Assembly: GCA_021818865.1 (NCBI GenBank)
Contig: JAKASX010000018.1
Span: 1-46,800, forward strand
Length of the DNA stretch: 46,800 nucleotides
Direction of reading: 5' to 3'
DNA from: Acidobacteriota bacterium
GTDB lineage: Bacteria > Acidobacteriota > Terriglobia > Acidiferrales > UBA7541
Every line of letters begins with the position of its first letter. Within the stretch, counting starts at the first letter, position 1. A program made the translations under genes and the position numbers. This document shows positions 40,376-46,800 of the stretch, piece by piece. A model generated the notes under the pieces. That model had not been told where the DNA came from. It was given only the letters and a program-made list of their open reading frames with translations, and searched no databases.

Positions 40376-41200
40376 ATGGGTTTCGGCGAAACGCTGTTTG
40401 CGATTGCGGTGATACTGTTCCTGATCTGGCTCTTCAACTCCGTTTACGTCGTCAAGGAATGGGAGCGCGGCGTGATCCTGCGCATGGGCCGCATGTCGCC
40501 CGATATCAAAGGCGCAGGCTTGCGGATCGTCGTCTGGCCGATCGACAAGTTTTACCGGATTTCGCTGCGGATTGATACCATCGAGATTCCGCCGCAGGAC
40601 ATCATCACGCACGACAACGTCTCCGTGAAAATCAATGCCGTCTGCTATTTTCGCGTCGTCGACCCCAGACTCGCACTTTCCACCGTCCAGAATTACCTCT
40701 ACGCCACCACCCAATTGGCACAGACCACCCTGCGCAGCATCGTCGGCCAATTTGAATTCGACGAAGTCCTCTCCGAGCGCGAAAAAGTAAACGAGAAGGT
40801 GCAGTTTATCCTTGACCAGGATACCGAGCCCTGGGGTATCAAGGTGTCCAAGGTCGAGGTCAAGCAGGTGGACATTCCGGAAAACATGCAGCGCCTGATC
40901 GCCCGGCAGGCCGAGGCGGAGCGTGAACGCCGCGCTAAAATCATCGCCGCCGATGGCGAATTCCAGGCTTCGGCCAAGCTCGCCGACGCGGCCGATGTTC
41001 TGTCGAAGAACCCCATCTCGGTCGAACTGCGCTATCTCCAGACGCTGATCGACATCGGCATCACCAACAACACCACCATCGTCTTCCCGCTCCCGCTCGA
41101 TCTGGTCTCGTTTTTGCGCGGCGGCTCCTCCCATCCCACTCTCGCACCGATCGTCTCTCCCGCGCCGGCCCAAGCGCCACCGGCGGAACAAGGGAAATAG
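40376..41200 (+). CDS. Slipin (SPFH/Band 7, stomatin-like)
   Basis: A 274-residue stomatin-like protein. One N-terminal membrane hairpin or helix (TLFAIAVILFLIWLFNSVYV) precedes the SPFH domain: VKEWERGVILRMGRM, DTIEIPPQDIITHDNVSVKI, VDPRLALSTVQNYLYATTQL and GQFEFDEVLSEREKVNEKVQ. A helical region rich in Glu/Arg/Ala (RQAEAERERRAKIIAADGEF) promotes oligomerisation. The C-terminal tail is Pro/Ala-rich. It is the expected partner and likely substrate of NfeD. ATG 40376 has GGAGGAGG. Slipins scaffold membrane domains; the precise role here is unknown. The + strand is C-rich in this gene despite G-rich neighbours. Confidence 0.94.
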   Translation: MGFGETLFAIAVILFLIWLFNSVYVVKEWERGVILRMGRMSPDIKGAGLRIVVWPIDKFYRISLRIDTIEIPPQDIITHDNVSVKINAVCYFRVVDPRLALSTVQNYLYATTQLAQTTLRSIVGQFEFDEVLSEREKVNEKVQFILDQDTEPWGIKVSKVEVKQVDIPENMQRLIARQAEAERERRAKIIAADGEFQASAKLADAADVLSKNPISVELRYLQTLIDIGITNNTTIVFPLPLDLVSFLRGGSSHPTLAPIVSPAPAQAPPAEQGK

Positions 41201-41215
41201 GAAGGAAAGAACTCG

Positions 41216-41839
41216 ATGGCCGGCGGCCGCAGCAGAGGACAAAGCGAAGTCACCCTGGGTGCCGGCCACGTGATCGGCATTTTCCTGGGAGCGGTGGTGC
41301 TCTGCGGCGCGTGCTTCGCGCTGGGCTATTTCATGGGACGCGGACACGGCGTGCCGCAAGCCGCGGGATCGGCGGCTATCGCGCCGGGCGCAAGCGTGGA
41401 TAGCGACCTGACGACGAAAAAGAGCGCCTCGCCCACCCCCTCCTGGGATTTTTTCCCGAATAAATCCGGGAAAAATTCTTCCGCCACGCCCGGCCTTACG
41501 CCGGAAAAATCGCCGGAGACCCGTTCACCCGCTGCTCCACCGTCGGGCCCCATTTCGATGGCGCCGGAACCCACCGACGTCAGAATCGACCGCAAACCGC
41601 CGGTGTTGGCCACCGGAAGGCCAGGGCTTTCGCTGCAAGTGGCCGCGCTGCGCGATCGCGCCGATGCCATTTCCCTTGCCGGATTCCTGAAAAAACAGGG
41701 CTATCCCGCGTTTGCGTGGGGGCCCGGCCCCGATCGGCTGTTTCGCGTGCAGGTGGGTCCCTACGCCACCGCGCACGAGGCGCAAGTGGCGCAAACGAAG
41801 CTGGAACGCGAAGGATTCAAAAGCATCCTCCGAAAATAA
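41216..41839 (+). CDS. SPOR-domain membrane protein
   Basis: A 207-residue protein. One membrane helix lies near residues 18-41 (VIGIFLGAVVLCGACFALGY). A Ser/Pro/Lys-rich, probably disordered linker spans about 45-135. The C-terminal SPOR domain (about 137-207) reads LSLQVAALRDRADAISLAGF, LKKQGYPAFAWG, LFRVQVGPYATAHEAQVAQT and KLEREGFKS. SPOR domains bind glycan strands stripped of peptides at division septa. The gene is 15 bp after the slipin and has a GGAAGG ribosome site, so it is likely the last gene of the nfeD operon. It may link the membrane microdomain genes with the cell wall. Confidence 0.9.
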   Translation: MAGGRSRGQSEVTLGAGHVIGIFLGAVVLCGACFALGYFMGRGHGVPQAAGSAAIAPGASVDSDLTTKKSASPTPSWDFFPNKSGKNSSATPGLTPEKSPETRSPAAPPSGPISMAPEPTDVRIDRKPPVLATGRPGLSLQVAALRDRADAISLAGFLKKQGYPAFAWGPGPDRLFRVQVGPYATAHEAQVAQTKLEREGFKSILRK

Positions 41840-42397
41840 GTCGTTGGCGCAGCCGTCCCAGCTGTGTCCGCGTGATTCCTCATCCCCGGCTCGTCCCTTG
41901 TTTGCAGGGGCGCGGTTTCCGCACCCTCCGGGCCGTTGGCCGCTGATGTCTCAGGGGGGCGCGCCTGGCTCGCCGTTCGATGGCGGCTTTCACCCGCCCC
42001 TTGCCCCTTGCGCGGCTGAACGTTGGGCGCCTGCTTCGTTCTGTCTCCTTCGAGTGGACACCGCGGCACCGGTTCGCCTATACACTAGGCCTATGCGTCG
42101 CAAGCATCTACGTCAGACCTGCGCCATTCGACCATCGCCGTCCCCGCGTTCCTTGCGCCCTAAGCGCGATTGCCGTCAACGCCAGGCTGTATCACCGCGG
42201 GGGTCCTCAAACGCCTGTCATCCTGAACGAACTGAAGGATCCCCTTTGCCTCGCAGCGCGACCGCCCGGCTAGTTACGCTTCCCCGACAAGACGGTCACT
42301 CCTGGGGAGCGCGGGCAGCAACGCCGCACGCAATCGGTGCGTCGGTCTCGCCCGCCGGCGACAAATGTAGGCCAAACGCCGCTAGTCACTCCCAATC
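41840..42397. other. Non-coding region between SPOR gene and lnt
   Basis: About 560 bases with no supported gene. It contains a likely dispersed-repeat fragment at 42216-42251. The last part precedes the lnt ATG without an obvious promoter. Confidence 0.5.
42216..42251 (+). repeat. Probable dispersed repeat fragment (CATCCTGAACGAA... type)
   Basis: The sequence TGTCATCCTGAACGAACTGA followed by AGGATCCCCTTTGCCTC resembles the short repeat that, when translated, gives HPERTEGSP-like peptides and is scattered through intergenic regions of many bacteria, including Acidobacteriota. Only one copy was found in the window, so the call rests on recall. Confidence 0.5.
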
Positions 42398-43927
42398 ATG
42401 CTGAAGCGCCTCTCGCTGACGGTTCTTTCCGGCGTGTTGCTCGCGCTTTCGTTTCCCGAGCCGCATTGGGGATGGCTGGCGTGGGTGGCGCTGGTGCCAC
42501 TGCTCGTCGTGGCGCTCGATTCCGGGCCAGTGGCGGCGTTTGGGTGGGGTTTCCTGCAGGGCGTCGTGTTTTATTCCATCACGCTCGAATGGCTCTACGG
42601 CTTTTTCCGTTCCTACGGGCAAATGCTCGTATGGCAAGCGGCGGGCGTGCTGGGATTGATGGTGGTGATTCTGTCGCTGTTTACGGGCGGTTACGCGCTC
42701 GGCACGCGGCTGATGAAACGCTCGGGCGTGGGATGGGCGCTAGCGATTTCGCCCTTTTTCTGGACCGCGCTCGAGCTGGACCGCACCCTCATGCCGGTAA
42801 TCGGTTTTCCATGGAACCTGCTGGGATATTCGGTTTCGAGCAATCTGGGGCTGGTACAGGTGGTGACGCTCGGCGGCATTTACGGATTGTCGTTCATCGT
42901 GGCGAGTTACAACGCGCTCTTGCTGTGGGCGTGGCGGGCGCGCCGGGAACGCCGAAAGCAACCGGTGGTGATTTGGGCCGCGGTGAGCGCGGCGATCGTT
43001 CTGGCGGCTACGATCGGGCCGCGCCTGGTGCCGAAACCCAAGGGACGGTACACGGCGCACCTGATTCAGCTCGATATTCGGCCGCGGGTGAGTTTTCCCG
43101 CCGATTGGGAGCAGCGCAATGCCGCCCTGCTGCACGCGGTGACGGCGCTGAGCGTCAGTGCCGGCCAATCGGCTCCGGGGCTCGTGATCTGGCCGGAAGC
43201 GCCGGCGCCATTTTCGTTGCAGGACCCGAATTTCGCGGCTCGCGCGCGGCGCATCGCGCAGGAAAGCGAGAGCGATTTTCTGGTGGGAGTGGATCGCTGG
43301 CGATTTCCCTCGGGGCGCGCGGCGGAAGCCTCGAACAGCGCGGAAATGGTGGATCCCGCGGGGCAAACCGTTTTCCGCTACGACAAAATTCACCTGGTGC
43401 CGTTCGGCGAATACGTGCCGTGGCGGAAATACCTGCATTTCGCTCACGATCTGATCGGCGGAATCGGCGATTTCACGCCGGGGAAGGTTCGCGCCGTGGG
43501 ACGGCTGCCGGGCGGCAAATTTTCGGTTTTCATCTGTTACGAAGCAATTTTTCCCGACGAAATTCGCCAGTTTGCCGATCGCGGAGCCGAGCTTCTGATC
43601 AATATTTCGGACGACGGATGGTACGGCCATACCGAGGCGCTCGAGCAGCATTTGAACATGGCGCGCGTGCGGGCGGTGGAAAATCGCCGCTGGCTGCTGC
43701 GCGATACGAATACTGGGATCACCGCGGAAATCGATCCCTACGGGCGAATCCGCGCGCGGTTGCCGGCCGAAACGCGCGCCGCGCTTACGGTGCGCTATGA
43801 TTTTCGTTCCGATCGCACGCTCTATACGCGGTGGGGAGATTGGTGGCCGGATTTGGCCGCTGTCGTTTCGTGCCTGGCGCTCGCGTGGAATTTCGCTAGG
43901 CGCAAAGCGCCGGTTCCGGTACGCTAG
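42398..43927 (+). CDS. lnt: Apolipoprotein N-acyltransferase
   Basis: A 509-residue inner-membrane enzyme that adds the third acyl chain to lipoproteins. About six membrane helices fill the N-terminal 200 residues, followed by a periplasmic nitrilase-like domain. The catalytic triad is visible: Glu267 in IWPEAPAPF, Lys330 in YDKIHLVPFGEYVPW and Cys380 in FICYEAIFPDE. A final helix lies near residue 490. The conserved GFPWNLLGYS and NISDDGWYG are also present. The stop is followed after 38 bp by the prfB start. Its product would mature the OmpA-family lipoprotein encoded in the same window. Length matches E. coli Lnt (512). Confidence 0.95.
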   Translation: MLKRLSLTVLSGVLLALSFPEPHWGWLAWVALVPLLVVALDSGPVAAFGWGFLQGVVFYSITLEWLYGFFRSYGQMLVWQAAGVLGLMVVILSLFTGGYALGTRLMKRSGVGWALAISPFFWTALELDRTLMPVIGFPWNLLGYSVSSNLGLVQVVTLGGIYGLSFIVASYNALLLWAWRARRERRKQPVVIWAAVSAAIVLAATIGPRLVPKPKGRYTAHLIQLDIRPRVSFPADWEQRNAALLHAVTALSVSAGQSAPGLVIWPEAPAPFSLQDPNFAARARRIAQESESDFLVGVDRWRFPSGRAAEASNSAEMVDPAGQTVFRYDKIHLVPFGEYVPWRKYLHFAHDLIGGIGDFTPGKVRAVGRLPGGKFSVFICYEAIFPDEIRQFADRGAELLINISDDGWYGHTEALEQHLNMARVRAVENRRWLLRDTNTGITAEIDPYGRIRARLPAETRAALTVRYDFRSDRTLYTRWGDWWPDLAAVVSCLALAWNFARRKAPVPVR

Positions 43928-43965
43928 AAAAAAGGGGCGCAAGGCCCTCCAGGATGGGACACACG

Positions 43966-45136
43966 ATGACGATGATGCTCGAAGATTTGCAGCACCGCTA
44001 CGACCAGCTACAGGAACGCGTCAGGCTGGTGCGGAGCTATCTTTGACGTTGCGGAAAATCGCGCTCGTCTGACCGCCCTCGAAAAAAAGCTCGCCGAACC
44101 CGGTTTCTGGGACAAGCCCGAAGAAGCACAGCGCATCCTGCAACAAAGGAAGCAGGCGGAAGATCGCGTGGAGGCCGACAAGCGTCTGGAGCGCTGGATG
44201 GGCGACCTCCAGGCGTATCTGCACTTGGCGGCTGAGGAAGGCGACGCGCAGCAGAAGCAGCAACTGCTGGCGGAACTCGCGGGCGAACTCGATAGCGCCG
44301 ACCGGTTCGTCTCCGATCTCGAAACCCGCACCCTCCTCGCTGGCGAAAGCGACCGCCTGAACGCCATCGTCAACATCAAACCGGGCGCCGGCGGAACGGA
44401 ATCCCAGGACTGGGCGGAAATGCTGCTGCGGCTCTACCTGAAATGGGCGGAGCATCACGGATTCCGCACCGCGATTCTGGAAATCACCTCCGGCGAGGAA
44501 GCCGGAATCAAATCGGTCACGTTTCGCGTCGAGGGAGAAAACGCCTACGGGCTGCTTTCCGGCGAAAGCGGCGTGCACCGGCTGGTGCGGATTTCGCCTT
44601 TCGATCAGGCGGCGCGACGCCACACGTCCTTCGCGTCGGTCTTCGTGATTCCGGAGGTGGAGGATCGGATCGAGGTGGTGATCAAGCCGGAAGAGCTGCG
44701 CATCGACACGTTTCGCGCGGGCGGCCATGGCGGCCAGCACGTCAACATGACCGATTCCGCGGTCCGCATCACGCATTTACCCACGGGCATCGTGGCGCAG
44801 TGCCAGAACGAGCGCAGCCAGCACAAAAACCGCGAAATGGCGATGAAGGTGCTACGGTCGCGGATCTACGAATTCGAGCTGGAAAAGCGCCGCGAAGAGG
44901 CGCGGAAACTGGAAGACGCCAAGCCAGAAATCAGTTTCGGCAGCCAGATCCGGTCATACGTTTTGCAGCCGTATCAACTGGTGAAGGACCACCGGACGAA
45001 GCTCGAAATTGGAGACGTGCAGTCGGTGCTCGACGGCGAAATCGATCCGTTCATACACGCGTACCTGGTCGCGCGCCGTGCGCCCGCGCAGGCGGCAACG
45101 GTCGCGGCTGAAACGGAGGAAGAACCGGAGGATTAG
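43966..45136 (+). CDS. prfB: Peptide chain release factor 2, with +1 programmed frameshift
   Basis: RF2 releases peptides at UGA and UAA. The first frame (43966-44043, with alternative ATGs at 43954, 43972 and 43975) ends at CTT TGA C, where TGA is 44044-44046. Skipping T44044 continues in the frame 44045-45136, giving DVAENRARLTALEKKLAEPG and the rest. GGAG at 44033-44036 lies 4 nt before CTT, as in the E. coli site. The joined protein is about 389 residues. RF2 hallmarks are RISPFDQAARRHTSFAS (SPF anticodon-like motif) and RAGGHGGQHVNMTDSAVR (GGQ catalytic loop). The in-frame stop lets RF2 level control its own synthesis. The C-terminus is Glu-rich. Confidence 0.95.
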
Positions 45137-45561
45137 GCTTTGGCGTCGTCGACGATGGCGATCACGATGCGCTGCACTTGAGCGGAAAGCGCCTCGACGC
45201 CCGCTTCGGGGTAGAAACTGGCGATGACCTCCGGCAGCAATGTGCTCATGTACGTGCGGCCGCGATCCACGTAGACGGTGATGGGGCAGGGAAGCATGAG
45301 CGAGGTTTTGATGTCTTTTTGCAGAACTTCGCTGGCGAACCGCGCGTTGCAGATTTCGATGATTTTCATCGGATCGCGCGGGTAGCCCTTTTCGGCGAGC
45401 GTCGCGGCGACATCGTGGATGTGGAGCACGCGAAAGCCGTGCGCGGTGGCTGCCTGTTCGACCGCCTTGACCGCGGCGTCGAAGGATTTGGTGGTTTCCA
45501 CCGTGTACTCTATCGGTTTGTTCGTGGTACTAGTCGTTTTTTGAGGCACAGAAATCCCCAT
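45133..45561 (-). CDS. DUF302 family protein
   Basis: A 142-residue protein with the DUF302 fold. Key blocks are YTVETTKSFDAAVKAVEQAA, HGFRVLHIHDVAATLAEKGY, IIEICNARFASEVLQKD, SLMLPCPITVYVDRGRTYMS and LPEVIASFYPEAGVEAL. The conserved CNARFA and LPC segments are typical of this family, whose function is not established, although links to redox or metal contexts have been suggested. ATG 45561 is preferred for its fit to the domain start; ATG 45621 is an alternative. No ribosome site is clear for either. It is convergent with prfB, overlapping by 4 bp. Confidence 0.85.
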   Translation of the reverse strand: MGISVPQKTTSTTNKPIEYTVETTKSFDAAVKAVEQAATAHGFRVLHIHDVAATLAEKGYPRDPMKIIEICNARFASEVLQKDIKTSLMLPCPITVYVDRGRTYMSTLLPEVIASFYPEAGVEALSAQVQRIVIAIVDDAKA

Positions 45562-45691
45562 GCTTTCAAGGATTTTGATGCAAGAAAGCTGCCAATTGGC
45601 GAGACCGCCCTTTTGCCGCAAAATGCGGCTTGAAAAGAGGCGCGGCCGCGATTCCGCTTCTCGCTGAGGCGTGGTGCGGCGGTGCGCGAAA

Positions 45692-45726
45692 GGGTGATTT
45701 GCCGCCGAATGCGGGGCAAATCACCC
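45692..45726. repeat. Perfect 12-bp inverted repeat
   Basis: GGGTGATTTGCC (45692-45703) and GGCAAATCACCC (45715-45726) are exact reverse complements around an 11-nt loop. It is about 130 bp upstream of the DUF302 start and about 270 bp upstream of metK. No T-run; role unknown. Confidence 0.8.
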
Positions 45727-45883
45727 ATTCATCGGTTCGGTTTCGTATAGTTCGATTGGCCGAAACTTGCCCGGCATCAGAGCTCGGCGGCGAGGGTTGA
45801 CGAGAGCGGCGCGATTGAGCGTCGCGCTTCAGCCTTGATTTTTCGCCGTTCGCGCTGCTCCCAAGCCCTTTTGCCGCAATGCG

Positions 45884-45912
45884 TTGACACTCGCGGAATG
45901 CGTGTGCTAGTT
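45884..45912 (+). promoter_or_regulatory. Promoter of metK
   Basis: A perfect TTGACA (45884-45889) is followed after 17 nt by CTAGTT (45907-45912), preceded by TGTG. Transcription near 45919 would give a leader of about 75 nt. Confidence 0.55.
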
Positions 45913-45933
45913 TGAGTTTTCTTACGTTAAGGC

Positions 45934-45970
45934 GTCCGCAGAGAGCGGGTGTGGCCCGGACCAAAGTCCG
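45934..45970 (+). promoter_or_regulatory. Possible switching hairpins in the metK leader
   Basis: Three short elements can pair in two ways: GTCCG (45934-45938), CGGAC (45957-45961) and GTCCG (45966-45970). The second can pair with the first or, with loop CAAA, with the third, just 10 nt before the AAGGAGG ribosome site. It does not fit a SAM riboswitch consensus I know. Confidence 0.3.
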
Positions 45971-45993
45971 CAACAAACCCAAGGAGGATCAGC

Positions 45994-46800
45994 TTGGCTT
46001 CCAGCCCCAAGAACTATCTTTTTACGTCAGAATCGGTGACGGAAGGCCACCCCGATAAAATTGCCGACCAGATTTCCGACGGCGTGCTCGACGCCGTGAT
46101 GCAGGACGATCCGGCAGGGCGTGTGGCGTGCGAAACGCTCGTGACCACCGGCTTGGTTGTCGTAGCCGGAGAAATCACCACCTGCTGCCATCTCGATTAC
46201 ACCGACATCGCCCGCAACGTCATTCGCGACGTCGGCTACACGCGCGCCAAATTCGGCTTCGACGCCGATACGTGCGCGGTGGTTTCGGCCGTGAAGCGCC
46301 AATCGCCAGACATCGCCATGGGAGTGGATACGGGTGGCGCGGGCGACCAGGGCTTGATGTTCGGTTACGCTTGCGACGAAACCGAAGAGCTGATGCCCAT
46401 GCCGATCATGCTGGCGCACCGCCTCACGCGGCGCCTTTCCGAAGTGCGGCGCAGCGGCGTGGTCGGGTTCCTTCGGCCTGACGGCAAATCGCAGGTAACG
46501 GTTCAATATGTGGATGGGCGCCCGGCGCGCGTGGATACCGTGGTGGTTTCCACACAGCATTCCGACAGCGTTTCGAACCGCGACCTGCACGACGCCATCC
46601 TCTACGAAGTGATTCGGCCGATGATTCCCGAATACATGATGGACGATCGGACGAAAGTGCTGATCAATCCGACCGGGCGATTTGTGATTGGCGGACCGAT
46701 GGGAGACGCGGGCGTCACGGGACGCAAAATCATCGTGGATACTTACGGCGGCTACGCGCGGCACGGCGGCGGCGCGCTTTCGGGCAAGGACCCGACCAAG
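45994..46800 (+). CDS. metK: S-adenosylmethionine synthetase, 5' part (cut by right edge)
   Basis: The first 269 codons of MetK, which makes S-adenosylmethionine from methionine and ATP. N-terminal [20 protein letters not shown], the central [13 protein letters not shown] with GVDTGGAGD, and [20 protein letters not shown] are diagnostic, and [20 protein letters not shown] (phosphate-binding region) ends at the edge. The TTG at 45994 has AAGGAGG 7 nt upstream and gives the standard N-terminus. About 115-130 residues are missing compared with the normal length of around 385-400. The gene has its own promoter and leader. Its product feeds methylation and polyamine or cofactor pathways. Confidence 0.96.
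   Translation, partial: MASSPKNYLFTSESVTEGHPDKIADQISDGVLDAVMQDDPAGRVACETLVTTGLVVVAGEITTCCHLDYTDIARNVIRDVGYTRAKFGFDADTCAVVSAVKRQSPDIAMGVDTGGAGDQGLMFGYACDETEELMPMPIMLAHRLTRRLSEVRRSGVVGFLRPDGKSQVTVQYVDGRPARVDTVVVSTQHSDSVSNRDLHDAILYEVIRPMIPEYMMDDRTKVLINPTGRFVIGGPMGDAGVTGRKIIVDTYGGYARHGGGALSGKDPTK

Larger units (their letters stand above)
45562..45993. other. Intergenic region between DUF302 gene and metK
   Basis: About 430 bases without a gene. It contains a small GCCGCA/TGCGGC hairpin (45615-45629), a long perfect inverted repeat (45692-45726), a 15-nt direct repeat (45607-45621 and 45865-45879) and the metK promoter and leader. Confidence 0.6.

Noticed and set aside
44168-45136. prfB starting at an internal codon in the second frame
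   Set aside because: This would lose the conserved N-terminal helices of RF2; the CTT TGA C site and upstream frame explain the gene completely.
45913-45993. SAM-I, SAM-II or SAH riboswitch before metK
   Set aside because: The leader is short and lacks the conserved core sequences and pseudoknot pattern of these classes as far as I can tell by eye.
1-46800. CRISPR array or insertion sequence
   Set aside because: No series of regularly spaced repeats, transposase motif or paired terminal inverted repeats with target duplication was seen.

Overview
The window is a high-GC bacterial chromosome segment. Gene content suggests a diderm: apolipoprotein N-acyltransferase, an OmpA-type lipoprotein, a bifunctional penicillin-binding protein, an NfeD/slipin pair and Tad pilus proteins. 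The protein types and the style of the tad and ECF-sigma cassettes resemble Acidobacteriota; that placement is inference. No rRNA, CRISPR array, transposase or integrase was recognised.

Left part (1-8.9 kb): the 5' part of a phage portal-like gene runs off the left edge. It is followed by tRNA-Ser(GGA), the primary sigma factor rpoD with a perfect terminator, an adenosine-specific-kinase family gene and a short-chain dehydrogenase. Next comes a two-gene AAA ATPase plus subtilisin-like protease operon that matches the IetAS (also written IteAS) anti-phage system. Its promoter sits so close to the first ATG that the transcript is probably leaderless.

Middle part (8.9-29.6 kb): acetyl-CoA synthetase (minus strand), an ECF sigma / anti-sigma / secreted-protein cassette, a small cupin and a small membrane protein. 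A six-gene minus-strand operon follows: a transketolase-like enzyme, glcG, glycerate 2-kinase, glcD, glcE and glcF. It would oxidise glycolate to glyoxylate and phosphorylate glycerate into central metabolism. It is divergent from proS. Then come an OmpA-family lipoprotein, a class A PBP and a TPR protein.

Tad part (29.9-38.9 kb): three tandem, diverged copies of one module, each made of TadE-like A, TadE-like B and a TadG-like protein. All six TadE-like proteins keep a Gly(-1)/Glu(+5) prepilin-peptidase-type site. The TadG-like proteins show no recognisable von Willebrand A domain and instead share a cysteine-bearing C-terminal part ending in PIPIRL. No Tad motor, secretin or peptidase gene is present here. 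Strand composition of the plus strand appears to change from C-rich to G-rich across this cluster, with a roughly 1 kb non-coding gap between modules 2 and 3.

Right part (38.9-46.8 kb): nfeD with an extended -10 promoter directly before its ATG, slipin, a SPOR-domain protein, lnt, prfB with a classic +1 programmed frameshift, a DUF302 protein, and metK (cut by the right edge) with a short structured leader.
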